DNA from: Elusimicrobia bacterium GWA2_56_46
Lineage (GTDB): Bacteria; Elusimicrobiota; Elusimicrobia; Elusimicrobiales; UBA9959
Assembly: GCA_001799575.1 (NCBI GenBank)
Contig: MGTT01000027.1
Coordinates: 30,011-94,010 of the forward strand
Direction of reading: 5' to 3'
DNA: 64,000 nucleotides
Part shown: one piece after another, positions 36,628-45,230 of the stretch
Numbering within the stretch: the stretch's first letter is position 1
Layout: each line of letters opens with the position of its first letter
Translations under genes and position numbers: made by a program
Notes under the pieces: model-generated
Database searches by the model: none
What the model saw: the letters and a program-made list of their open reading frames with translations, nothing else
Told to the model about the DNA's origin: nothing

Positions 36628-36713
36628 TCAGTGGCCGGTAACCGGTTAGTCATAAATTTTAAGGGAAACTCTTATGATTTTTACCGGTTACTGATTACCG
36701 AACACCGGATACT
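36617..36713. repeat. paired inverted 7-bp repeat arrays (TAACCGG) between nadB and uvrA
   Basis: The left array, in the register from 36618, has units TAACCGG, TAATCAG, TGGCCGG and TAACCGG. The right array (36684-36711), read on the minus strand, has TATCCGG, TGTTCGG, TAATCAG and TAACCGG. The two face each other across about 32 bases that contain the small inverted pair CATAA/TTATG. The left array includes the nadB stop codon. The unit can fold as one long imperfect hairpin and fills almost the whole gap before uvrA. Confidence 0.85.
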
Positions 36714-36722
36714 AAATTTAAT

Positions 36723-39545
36723 ATGGACAAATTAATTATTACGGGCGCGAGGGCGCATAATCTTAAAAACCTCACCGTCGAACTGCCCAAGAACAAGCTT
36801 GTGGTCCTGACCGGCCTCTCCGGCTCCGGGAAATCCAGCCTGGCTTTTGACACAATCTACGCGGAGGGGCAGAGGCGCTACGTAGAGAGCCTCTCGGCTT
36901 ACGCGCGCCAGTTCCTGGAGCAGATGGAAAAACCGGAAGTGGAGTCCATAGAAGGACTCTCGCCGGCCATAGCCATTCAGCAGCATTCCCCCTCCAAAAA
37001 CCCGCGCTCCACCGTCGGAACCGTTACGGAAATCTACGATTATCTCCGCCTGCTGTACGCCAAAGTGGGGGCTCCGTTCTGCCCGCAATGCGCCCGCCCC
37101 ATAAAAGCCTGGTCCGCCCAGGGCATAGTTTCCGAGATCTCCTCCAAGTATTCCGGCAGGAGGATAAAAGTGCTGGCCCCGCTCATCCGGGGCCGCATAG
37201 GAACCTACGAGGAACTTTTTGTCCGGCTGAAAAAAAACGGCTTCGTCAGGATCCGCGTGGACGGCAGACTGCTGGATCTGGATTCCGTCCCGAAACTGGA
37301 CCGTTACGTAAAACACACCATAGAACTTTTCGTGGACGAGCTGACGGCTGGCCCGGGCGAAAAAGAGCGCCTCACCGAGGCCGTGGAACTGGCTCTTTCA
37401 CAGAGCCGCGGCCTGGCTGCGGTGGAAACGGGAGGCGGAGAGCCGATCCTGTACAGCGAAAAAAACTCCTGCCCGTCCTGCGGCATCAGCTTCCCGGAAC
37501 TGGAGCCCCGGCTTTTCTCCTTCAACTCCCCTTTCGGAGCCTGTCCGGAATGCGGCGGACTGGGGGTCAAGATCGAGATAGATGAGGCGCTTGTAGTCCC
37601 CGACAGAACAAAATCCATCAACGACGGAGCCATAGAAGCCTGGTCCAATCCGGTCACCACGCGCACCCACCGCTGGAAGAATTCCTGGTCCGGCTATTAT
37701 ATGGAGATGATCCTCGACGCAGCCAGGAAACACCGCATCCCGCTGGATAAGCCCTGGAAAGATCTGTCAAAAAAAGACAGGGACACACTCCTGCGCGGAA
37801 ACAGCGAGGGAGACTTCGAAGGCGTGATCACGAACCTGAAGCGCCGCTACGCCGATTCCGAATCCGATTTCGTTAAAGAGGAGATCTACCGCAAGTTCAT
37901 GCACGAGACCGTCTGCGGGGTCTGCGGCGGGCGCCGTCTCAAACCCGAGGGCCTGCATGTCCTGGTGGGCGGCAAAAACATCGTCCAGGTCTCAGGTCTG
38001 CCCATCGCGGGAATAAAGGAATTCATGGCGGGTCTCGCCCTGGGCGAAAAGCACAGTTCCATCGCCAGGCTGATCCTGAAAGAGATAAACTCCCGGCTCA
38101 CTTTCCTTACCGACGTGGGCCTGGGCTATATCTCGCTGGACCGCCGCTCGGAAACCCTGTCCGGAGGAGAAGCCCAGCGCATCCAGCTGGCCACCCAGAT
38201 CGGCAGCGGCCTGACCGGCGTACTTTACGTGCTGGACGAACCCACCATCGGCCTGCACCAGCGTGACAACGCCAAACTCATCAACACGCTCAAGTCCCTG
38301 CGGGATCTGGGAAATACCCTGCTAGTGGTGGAACATGACGAAGCCGTCATCCGCAGCGCCGATCATATCGTGGATCTGGGGCCGGGGGCGGGCGCGGCCG
38401 GAGGCCATATTACGGCACAAGGGGATCTGCGCGCTATCCTGAAAAACAAAGCGTCCCTGACCGGCGCTTTTTTGCGGGGCGAAAAGAAAGCCTCCCTGGA
38501 CCACCCGCTGCGCGCGCCCGGGAAAAACTGGCTTGAATTCACGAAAGCCGAGCAGTTCAACCTTAAGAAAATAGACATCAGGATACCCCTGGGCCTTTTC
38601 GTAACGCTGTGCGGCGTGTCGGGCTCCGGCAAGTCCACCCTGCTTTACGAGATAATCTACAAGGCCCTGGCCAGGAAGCTTTATAACTCCAAAGAAAGCC
38701 CCGGCCGGTTCAAAGACATGAAGGGCGAAGAGAACATAGACAAAGTCATCATCGTGGATCAGTCACCCATCGGCAGAACCCCGCGCTCCAACCCCGCCAC
38801 CTACACAGGGGTATTCAACCATATCCGCGACATCTTCTCCCGCCTGCCGGAGGCGAAGCGCCGCGGCTACGCGCCCGGACGTTTTTCATTCAACGTCAAG
38901 GGCGGGCGCTGCGAAACCTGCCAGGGCGACGGCACCATCAAAATACAGATGCAGTTCCTCCCGGACGTTTACGTCAAGTGCGAGGAGTGCCGCGGACTGC
39001 GGTTCAACGAGGATACGCTCGGGGTCAGATTCAGGGGAAAAAACGTGGCGGAAGTCCTGGATATGGCCGCCGACGAAGCGGCCGGGCATTTTTCGGAAAT
39101 CCCCCAGATCGCCAAAGTCCTTTCCACCATGCGCGAAGTGGGGCTGGGCTACATCAAGCTGGGGCAGAGCGCCACCACCCTTTCCGGCGGAGAGGCCCAG
39201 CGCCTCAAGCTGGCCGAACAGCTGGCCAAACGCTCCACCGGCAGGACGCTTTTCATACTGGATGAGCCGACGACCGGCCTGCATTTCGCGGACGTGGAGA
39301 AACTGCTGAAAGTGCTGCATCGCCTGGCCGACCAGGGGAATACGGTGCTGGTCATAGAGCACAACCTGGACGTCGTAGCGTCTTCCGACTGGATTATAGA
39401 ACTGGGGCCGGAGGGCGGGGCGGCGGGCGGGCGGCTTATTTACGCCGGCGCTACTCCCGGCATAACCGGGGCCGCCGGTTCACATACCGGGTTTTACCTT
39501 AAGGAACACCTTGGGCAAGGCTTAAGGATAAAGGCTAAAGGATAA
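36723..39545 (+). CDS. uvrA: excinuclease ABC subunit UvrA
   Basis: This 940-aa damage sensor of nucleotide excision repair has two ABC modules with Walker [15 protein letters not shown] and [14 protein letters not shown], signatures [14 protein letters not shown] and [17 protein letters not shown], and Walker [15 protein letters not shown] and [15 protein letters not shown]. The zinc modules (CPSCG then [14 protein letters not shown] then CEECRG) are intact. The last ten residues ([10 protein letters not shown]) and the stop are encoded by a heptamer array. The gene converges on the minus-strand pilus cluster, leaving 17 bp. Confidence 0.97.
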   Translation: MDKLIITGARAHNLKNLTVELPKNKLVVLTGLSGSGKSSLAFDTIYAEGQRRYVESLSAYARQFLEQMEKPEVESIEGLSPAIAIQQHSPSKNPRSTVGTVTEIYDYLRLLYAKVGAPFCPQCARPIKAWSAQGIVSEISSKYSGRRIKVLAPLIRGRIGTYEELFVRLKKNGFVRIRVDGRLLDLDSVPKLDRYVKHTIELFVDELTAGPGEKERLTEAVELALSQSRGLAAVETGGGEPILYSEKNSCPSCGISFPELEPRLFSFNSPFGACPECGGLGVKIEIDEALVVPDRTKSINDGAIEAWSNPVTTRTHRWKNSWSGYYMEMILDAARKHRIPLDKPWKDLSKKDRDTLLRGNSEGDFEGVITNLKRRYADSESDFVKEEIYRKFMHETVCGVCGGRRLKPEGLHVLVGGKNIVQVSGLPIAGIKEFMAGLALGEKHSSIARLILKEINSRLTFLTDVGLGYISLDRRSETLSGGEAQRIQLATQIGSGLTGVLYVLDEPTIGLHQRDNAKLINTLKSLRDLGNTLLVVEHDEAVIRSADHIVDLGPGAGAAGGHITAQGDLRAILKNKASLTGAFLRGEKKASLDHPLRAPGKNWLEFTKAEQFNLKKIDIRIPLGLFVTLCGVSGSGKSTLLYEIIYKALARKLYNSKESPGRFKDMKGEENIDKVIIVDQSPIGRTPRSNPATYTGVFNHIRDIFSRLPEAKRRGYAPGRFSFNVKGGRCETCQGDGTIKIQMQFLPDVYVKCEECRGLRFNEDTLGVRFRGKNVAEVLDMAADEAAGHFSEIPQIAKVLSTMREVGLGYIKLGQSATTLSGGEAQRLKLAEQLAKRSTGRTLFILDEPTTGLHFADVEKLLKVLHRLADQGNTVLVIEHNLDVVASSDWIIELGPEGGAAGGRLIYAGATPGITGAAGSHTGFYLKEHLGQGLRIKAKG

Positions 39546-39551
39546 AGGACA
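39517..39551. repeat. 7-bp repeat array AAGGATA at the uvrA 3' end
   Basis: AAGGCTT, AAGGATA, AAGGCTA, AAGGATA and AAGGACA follow in exact phase. The array encodes the last residues of UvrA and its TAA (39543-39545). It is the same class as the arrays at 27233, 51999, 52064 and 59462. Confidence 0.85.
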
Positions 39552-39562
39552 AAAAATCCTTA

Positions 39563-40447
39563 CTACCGCCGAAAATTGGTGAACGTGAAAGAGGAGAGCT
39601 GGGCGGGTTTAAAATTAAAACCAGCCGAAGAAAAATCTCCGGCAAAACTCTGCTTCCCCCCGGCCTCATAGACCCGCAGCCAATCCCGCCACGACCGGTC
39701 AAAGTCCGGGAAGTTTTTGATCCTGTACATTTTCCAGAGGGCCGGTTCCAGTTTTTCCCCTTTCCTCAGCAGCTGGCATAAATTCTTAAATTGCAGTCGT
39801 TTGCGCGGCTGAAAGAGATACGAGACCACCCCGAACGCCTCCAGATACCAGTATCCCACTTCTTCGGCGGAATCCAGCCGGTCCACGCTGAGTTTCAGAA
39901 AACCGTCCAGCGGCAGGATCTTCTCCGCGGGAAAATATTTAAGGGCCTGGGTCCAGGGACCTTCGCCGGGATACGACATATCCTCCATAAGCACGGCGAG
40001 CCCCTCATTAAGCCATTGCGGCGGGTAAGCGAGGTACTCGCCGTAATAGCTTTCGAAATACAGGTGCGAAAGTTCATGGGCCGCCACGGCGCGCAGCTTG
40101 ACGATGTCCCCGGGATCGTATACTACCACCGTTTTTGTGGCAAAATACGCCAGGCCTTTCGACCATTTCGGGGGATTGAATTCGCCTTTAAGATAGGAGT
40201 CCTGATCCCTGTATATGTAGATCCTGGTCTTCTCGCTTACCATCCAGGGCGCGAACATCGAGACCGTAAAGCGCAGTCTGCCGTAAAGGCGCTCCAGTTC
40301 AAGGGAGATGGAATCCGGAGACCAGTCGGATTCGTGATAGATCTTAAAATGCGGAGAGGCTTTCAGATGCCAGGCGGCGGGAGGCGCTTCAGGCGGCCCG
40401 GCGGCGGAAAGATTCAGGACTGAAAACAAAAGTATAAAAAGGATCAT
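39563..40447 (-). CDS. exported gluzincin metallopeptidase (peptidase MA-like)
   Basis: This 294-aa protein has a signal peptide (MILFILLFSVLNLSAAG). The zinc site is seen as AVAAHELSHLYFESYYG (HExxH) and PPQWLNEGLAVLMED (third ligand Glu in NEG), the hallmark of the MA clan. It likely cleaves envelope proteins or peptides. It is the last gene of the minus-strand pilus cluster, 37 bp after a prepilin gene, so a role in pilus or surface-protein processing is possible but unproved. Confidence 0.85.
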   Translation of the reverse strand: MILFILLFSVLNLSAAGPPEAPPAAWHLKASPHFKIYHESDWSPDSISLELERLYGRLRFTVSMFAPWMVSEKTRIYIYRDQDSYLKGEFNPPKWSKGLAYFATKTVVVYDPGDIVKLRAVAAHELSHLYFESYYGEYLAYPPQWLNEGLAVLMEDMSYPGEGPWTQALKYFPAEKILPLDGFLKLSVDRLDSAEEVGYWYLEAFGVVSYLFQPRKRLQFKNLCQLLRKGEKLEPALWKMYRIKNFPDFDRSWRDWLRVYEAGGKQSFAGDFSSAGFNFKPAQLSSFTFTNFRR

Positions 40448-40484
40448 CTTCCACCGTCTTCGCCGATTTTCCTTAACGCCGTTT

Positions 40485-41195
40485 TTAGTTCTGGCCGCTG
40501 CGGATCACCCTTACGTTCGTGTTAAGCGTAACGTCTATAAGCCTGGATGTGGAACGGAAATCCTTAACTCCGGAAACGACCTGCGCCCACGGATCCCAGT
40601 ATACGCGCAGATTGATATTCACCACACTGTTGCCGAGAGTGTTAATACCGCTTGTCGGACGCGAAAATAAACTCGGGGCGGGGTAGACAAACGAAGATAA
40701 CAGAAGCGGAACGGCCTCCCCGGGCCGCGTGATCTGGCCGCAATTACCGGCGACCGGGTAGCCGTTAGCGGTGTTCCAGACCGTGCCGGAAGGGCAGCCC
40801 GACCCGCCCGTTATCGGTCCGGTGTGGTAGAACAGGCAGTTACCGAGCGGACACTGGGCCGTGACGCCGGGAAGATAGCAGAAATAATGCCAGGCGGTCA
40901 GGGACGGCGTGTCGGGATTTACGGGGTAGCATCCGCTCCTCTGATCCACATTTACGGCGAAAGCGAGAATATTCCCGGAACCGCCGGACAGAGGCAGATC
41001 TATCCTGTTACTCTGCTGCAACCTCGAAGTAATGGCTTTCATAGCCACCGAGGCGCCGGCCTTAACTGTGTTCTGCCGGTAGTTCTGGAACAGATGCTTG
41101 TGCGCGGTGGAATAGATCGTGGCCAGGGACATGGCCATGAACCCGAAAAGCAGGATGGCGATGAGCAGCTCGATGAGGGTAAAACCTTTTTTCAT
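40485..41195 (-). CDS. prepilin-type minor pilin (PilW-like)
   Basis: This 236-aa protein has a type III N-methylated leader (MKKGFTLIELLIAILLFGF): cleavage after Gly with Phe+1 and Glu+5. The body is beta-rich with several Cys (GCYPVN, YFCYLPG, AQCPLGNCLFY, GCPSG) that may form disulfides. It is likely a minor pilin in the tip or priming complex. It follows another prepilin gene by 3 bp and precedes the metallopeptidase. Confidence 0.87.
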   Translation of the reverse strand: MKKGFTLIELLIAILLFGFMAMSLATIYSTAHKHLFQNYRQNTVKAGASVAMKAITSRLQQSNRIDLPLSGGSGNILAFAVNVDQRSGCYPVNPDTPSLTAWHYFCYLPGVTAQCPLGNCLFYHTGPITGGSGCPSGTVWNTANGYPVAGNCGQITRPGEAVPLLLSSFVYPAPSLFSRPTSGINTLGNSVVNINLRVYWDPWAQVVSGVKDFRSTSRLIDVTLNTNVRVIRSGQN

Positions 41196-41198
41196 AGG

Positions 41199-41726
41199 TT
41201 AATCGGCATAGCGCATATAAAATTTAACCGTCTTGCAGGATTTCGAGGGAGTATTGGTGGGCTGGGAAGGGATCAGGAAACGCCCGTTAATGCAATCGCT
41301 GTCTTCCACGGTATAGTAAAGATAACAGGATCCCCCCATGACGCAATTAGGAACCGCGCCCGAGGACGTGTCCCGGCGCAGAACGGCATTTTCAGCGGTG
41401 TTCATCAGCGAGGAAATATCGTGGGTTCCGGCGGCCAGCGCCCATTGTCCGCTGGCGTCCACTCCTGTCCAGATCCCCCCGGCATTGGGCGAATAATCAG
41501 GGTCGGACGGATCCACGCTGACAAAAGCCTGTAGGGTCTGCCGCGCCTTTTTCAGCACCATGGCCGACAGCTCTTTTTTGTCCGATTTTTTCTCTGAAAC
41601 AAAACTCGACAGGATCACTGAAAATACGGCCACTGTAGTAGTGGCCGCTATCAGAATGGCGATTGTAACTTCCACCAGTGTCTGGCCGGGTCTTTTGTGA
41701 ATTTTTAGCGTCAGAAATTCGGGCAT
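41199..41726 (-). CDS. prepilin-type minor pilin (PilV/GspI-like)
   Basis: This 175-aa protein has the leader MPEFLTLKIHKRPG followed by QTLVEVTIAILIAATT. Gln at +1 and Glu at +5 fit a divergent prepilin peptidase site with a longer leader than its neighbours. The C-terminal part contains paired Cys (NCVMGGSC, SDCINGR). Its first 16 bases overlap the end of the major pilin-like gene. A role as minor pilin or pseudopilin is inferred from the cluster. Confidence 0.8.
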   Translation of the reverse strand: MPEFLTLKIHKRPGQTLVEVTIAILIAATTTVAVFSVILSSFVSEKKSDKKELSAMVLKKARQTLQAFVSVDPSDPDYSPNAGGIWTGVDASGQWALAAGTHDISSLMNTAENAVLRRDTSSGAVPNCVMGGSCYLYYTVEDSDCINGRFLIPSQPTNTPSKSCKTVKFYMRYAD

Positions 41727-42196
41727 GACGGAGCTCCGCCGACAGGCGAACAGCCGCCCGAGGTGCTGAAATCATATCCCCAACTACTGTAAGGAGTGGT
41801 GTTGGTGCCGGGGCTGGGTCCGGTCTTGCGCCGGATACTGGAGGCGAAACCGCCGGCGCCGATAGAATAGGAATACGCACCCCCGCCCCAATTTTGCTTG
41901 GCCACATAATTGCAGGCCACCAGGAGGCAGGGATTGGGGGCCGCCGGCGCCAGGGCGCAGGCGGTATAAGTGTTGCATGTATCGGTGATCTGTCCGTTCA
42001 AGGGCGCGCCCGGATTATCCACCAGGTACATCCGGTAAGAATTGGCCAGCAGCTGCCCGATACCCACCGCATCCCCGGCTTTAGAAACTTCAACCGTCTT
42101 CAGATAATAAGGGATACCCATGGTAGCCAGTATACCGATGATCACGGTAACAACCACAAGCTCGATAAGCGTAAACCCTTTCCTGTTATTTTTCAT
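41711..42196 (-). CDS. pilA: type IV pilin (PilA/GspG-like)
   Basis: I place the start at the ATG at 42196, which has a GGAGGG ribosome-binding site and gives the leader MKNNRKGFTLIELVVVTVI; the longer frame to 42421 runs into pilC. The 161-aa product has the Gly/Phe cleavage site, Glu+5, a hydrophobic alpha1 helix (GILATMGIPYYLK) and several Cys pairs in the globular domain (DTCNTYTAC, PCLLVAC). It is the probable major pilin, directly behind the assembly platform gene. Confidence 0.87.
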   Translation of the reverse strand: MKNNRKGFTLIELVVVTVIIGILATMGIPYYLKTVEVSKAGDAVGIGQLLANSYRMYLVDNPGAPLNGQITDTCNTYTACALAPAAPNPCLLVACNYVAKQNWGGGAYSYSIGAGGFASSIRRKTGPSPGTNTTPYSSWGYDFSTSGGCSPVGGAPSCPNF

Positions 42197-42216
42197 AAAT
42201 CCCTCCGCAGGCAAGT

Positions 42217-43440
42217 TTACTTCGCGCCTATCTGGGACAGCTGGAAGATGGGCATAAAGATCGACAGGACGATCGTTCCGATGATGGCGCCTATACCCAC
42301 CACCAGGATCGGGTCTATCATCGAGGAAAAACGCCTGATCCATTGTTCTATCTGCTCCTGGTAGAATTTCGAGAGCACCACGATTATATCCGGCAGTTTT
42401 CCGGACTCCTCGCCCATCCACATCATTTCCGTGACCAGGCCGGGGAAGATCCCGGTCTTTTTAAAAGACTCGGAGATGGAGCGCCCGCTGGCGATATCGT
42501 TTTTGGCTTTTTTAAGCGCGTTCTGGTAGATAAGATTTTTTCGGAACGCTCCCTCCAGCACAGAAACGGCGTTCAGAATGCTGACACCAGAGCGGATCAG
42601 GGTGGACATGGTGGTAAGAAGCCGCTCCGTCTGCATATTCTTTATCAGGCCGCCAAAAACCGGAATCCTGAACTGAATATGGTTCCAGGTCAGCAGCCCC
42701 GGGGAAGTCGCTATATAGGCCCTGAACGAAACGACGGCGCCTATGACCACTACCGCGATGAGAACAAAATATTTGGCGAAAACACCCGAAATCGCCACGA
42801 TAAAACGTGTGAGCAAAGGGAGCGTCAGATTGAAGTCGCTGAACACCCCCGCGAAGACCGGGACGACATAGATGATAAAGTAGGCCAAAACGCCCACGGA
42901 GGATACGGCCAGAACCGCGGGGTAGGCCAGCGCCGTCACTATCTTGGACTTTATATTTTCCTGCGATTCGCAGTACGAGGTTATCTGCCGCAGAACGGTC
43001 GGCAGCTGGCCGGAAACTTCTCCCGCCTGCACCAGGGAAACCCAGATTTCGTCAAAAACTTTCGGATGCTTTTCGAGGGCCTTGTGAAAGGTTCCCCCCG
43101 CGGAAACTTCCTTTGTGACCTGCCCCAGCACCATGGAGAGGCTCTTGTTGCCGGAATGCTCGCCCAGCAGCGAAAGCGCGCGCACCAGCGGGATGCCTCC
43201 GCCCAGCAGCGTGGACATCTGCTCGCCGAAGAAAACCAGATCCCGGCCGGAAACTTTGCCTTTATTAAACTGCGGCACTCTCAGGAGGCTCCTGGATTTG
43301 GCTTCCTCCACCTGGATGGAAAGGATAAAGAGGCCTTTGGCCTGCAGAGACTGTACAGCCTGATCCTCGTCGTCGGCGTTAACGCTCCCCGTGGTAACCG
43401 TACCCTGGGCGTCCTGCACCGTATATATAAATTTGGCCAT
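42217..43440 (-). CDS. pilC: type IV pilus inner-membrane platform protein PilC (GspF family)
   Basis: This 407-aa protein has two T2SSF domains, each with conserved helices: VFFGEQMSTLLGGGIPLVRAL in the first and LLTTMSTLIRSGVSILNAV in the second. Three transmembrane segments are visible, including a last one that ends MPIFQLSQIGAK. PilC couples the PilB motor to pilin insertion. It lies between pilB and pilA in the same direction. Confidence 0.95.
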   Translation of the reverse strand: MAKFIYTVQDAQGTVTTGSVNADDEDQAVQSLQAKGLFILSIQVEEAKSRSLLRVPQFNKGKVSGRDLVFFGEQMSTLLGGGIPLVRALSLLGEHSGNKSLSMVLGQVTKEVSAGGTFHKALEKHPKVFDEIWVSLVQAGEVSGQLPTVLRQITSYCESQENIKSKIVTALAYPAVLAVSSVGVLAYFIIYVVPVFAGVFSDFNLTLPLLTRFIVAISGVFAKYFVLIAVVVIGAVVSFRAYIATSPGLLTWNHIQFRIPVFGGLIKNMQTERLLTTMSTLIRSGVSILNAVSVLEGAFRKNLIYQNALKKAKNDIASGRSISESFKKTGIFPGLVTEMMWMGEESGKLPDIIVVLSKFYQEQIEQWIRRFSSMIDPILVVGIGAIIGTIVLSIFMPIFQLSQIGAK

Positions 43441-43476
43441 GATTTCTCCTCGATCCCCCGCCCTATACCCGCTGAC

Positions 43477-45219
43477 TTATTGTTCCGTGATCGTGACCGA
43501 AAGCATCTCATCCACAGAGGTCACGCCGGCGATAACCTTGCGCCAGCCGCTGGCGCGCAGCCCCCAGGCCCCGCCTTTAGCGGCGGCCTCGCGCAGCCTG
43601 TGGATATCCGCGTCTTTAAAGATGATGCGTTTCATCTCCTCCGTGTTGAAATAGACCTCGTAGATGGCTTTCCGGCCGGCATAGCCCGTGTTCAGGCACT
43701 TGGGACAGCCTTTAGGCTTATAAAACGTCAGTTTGGCGGGATCGGGAAGAGGGCTGATCTGACACTCGGCCGTCATCTGATCTATCTCGTCCTGCGGCGG
43801 TCTGTAGGGCTGCTTGCATTCGGGGCAAAGCTGGCGTACCAGACGCTGGGCGGCCAGGCACAAGAGCGTGCCGGCCAGAAGATAATTTTCTATCCCCATG
43901 TCTATCAGCCTGGGAATGGCCTCAAGCGCGGTATTGGTATGCAGAGTGCTGAGCACCAGGTGTCCGGTCATCGCGGCTTTAAGGCAGGCTTCGGCCGTTT
44001 CATCATCCCGCACCTCTCCCACCAGGATGACATCCGGATCCTGGCGGAGAAAAGCGCGCAGACCCGTGGCGAAAGTGAGGCCTATCTGCGGCTTGACCTC
44101 CACCTGGCTTATGCCCTCCATTTTGATCTCCACGGGATCTTCCAGCGTCATGATATTAAGTTCCGGGGACTTGATAGCGTTCAGAACCGCGCCTAAAGTG
44201 CTGGTCTTGCCGGATCCGGTCGGCCCGGTCAGGAAAATGAGGCCGTGCGGAGCGGACGCCGCTTTCAGAAAGTCGGCGCGCTGCCTGGGCTCGAAACCCA
44301 GTTTGTCTATATTCAGTTCCACGGCTCCTTTATCCAGTAGACGCTGAACCATCTTTTCTCCGAAGACGGTGGGACAGACCGACACGCGGACTTCGATGAC
44401 GCGGTTCTGGTATTTGATGGAGAAAGTCCCGTCCTGCGGCAGGCGCCGCTCGGACACATCCAATTTGGAAAGTATTTTTACGCGCGAAATAAGTGAATCC
44501 ACCAGGTCGCCGGGAGGAGCGCTGCGCTCGTAGAGCACGCCGTCGATGCGGAAACGCAGGGAAACTTTTTCGTCGAATTTTTCAAGATGGATATCGCTGC
44601 TCCGCTCGGAAATGGCCTGCTTGAGGATAGCGTTGACAAGTTTTATGGACTGGGCGCCTTTGGACTCCCCGATGATGACCTTATCCAGATCCAGCCGGCC
44701 GTCCGCGGTTATAACATCGTCCTCCGAAGTCCCGGTACTCCCTTTGCCGGCGTCCATGACCGTATCGATCAGATCCGCCGCACCCTGATAAAAAGAATCT
44801 ATGACTTTAAGGATCTGCGCCTTGGTGGCGATGAACGGCTGCACTTCCATGCCGGTGACCAGTTTTATATTGTCGATCAGCAGGATATTGGCCGGATCCG
44901 TCATCGCGGCGGCCAGAACGTTGTTTTCCACGAAGAGGGGGATCGCTATATGCTCGCGCGCGAAGCTCTCGGGCAGGATTTTTTCCAGTTTCTGGCCTTT
45001 TTCCGGATTAAGGATCTGGTTTTCACGGGAAGCGTACGGAATGCCGAGCTGTTTGGACAGCCCCATGGCGACTTTCTCTTCGCTGGAGAAGTTTAGTTTT
45101 ACGACGGCTTCGCCCAGAAGACACGGATTCTGCTGCTGGAATTTCAGGGCTTTGGCGAGCTGTTCCTCGTTTATCCAGCCCGCTTCCACCATTATTTCGC
45201 CAAGTCGTTTTCGCGCCAT
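43477..45219 (-). CDS. pilB: type IV pilus extension ATPase PilB (GspE family)
   Basis: This 580-aa motor has two N-terminal MshEN-like segments (RLGEIMVEAGWINEEQLAKAL), a GspE core with FRIDGVLYE, Walker A (LTGPTGSGKTSTLGAV), the Asp box (LEDPVEIKMEGISQ), Walker B (VILVGEVRDDETAE), the His box (GHLVLSTLHTNTAL) and a tetracysteine zinc site (CPECKQPY and CPKCLNTGYAGR). MshEN domains bind cyclic-di-GMP in some relatives, which is a possible control point here. No pilT retraction ATPase is in the window. Confidence 0.95.
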   Translation of the reverse strand: MARKRLGEIMVEAGWINEEQLAKALKFQQQNPCLLGEAVVKLNFSSEEKVAMGLSKQLGIPYASRENQILNPEKGQKLEKILPESFAREHIAIPLFVENNVLAAAMTDPANILLIDNIKLVTGMEVQPFIATKAQILKVIDSFYQGAADLIDTVMDAGKGSTGTSEDDVITADGRLDLDKVIIGESKGAQSIKLVNAILKQAISERSSDIHLEKFDEKVSLRFRIDGVLYERSAPPGDLVDSLISRVKILSKLDVSERRLPQDGTFSIKYQNRVIEVRVSVCPTVFGEKMVQRLLDKGAVELNIDKLGFEPRQRADFLKAASAPHGLIFLTGPTGSGKTSTLGAVLNAIKSPELNIMTLEDPVEIKMEGISQVEVKPQIGLTFATGLRAFLRQDPDVILVGEVRDDETAEACLKAAMTGHLVLSTLHTNTALEAIPRLIDMGIENYLLAGTLLCLAAQRLVRQLCPECKQPYRPPQDEIDQMTAECQISPLPDPAKLTFYKPKGCPKCLNTGYAGRKAIYEVYFNTEEMKRIIFKDADIHRLREAAAKGGAWGLRASGWRKVIAGVTSVDEMLSVTITEQ

Positions 45220-45230
45220 AAGATAAGAGT

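Noticed and set aside
42197..42421. N-terminal extension of the pilin frame
   Set aside because: It overlaps the pilC end. A GGAGGG site and a perfect prepilin leader define the start at 42196.
42343..44196. 617-aa open frame on the + strand
   Set aside because: It is antisense to pilC and pilB, which have full motif sets. It has no ribosome-binding site or recognisable domain and is a product of high GC.
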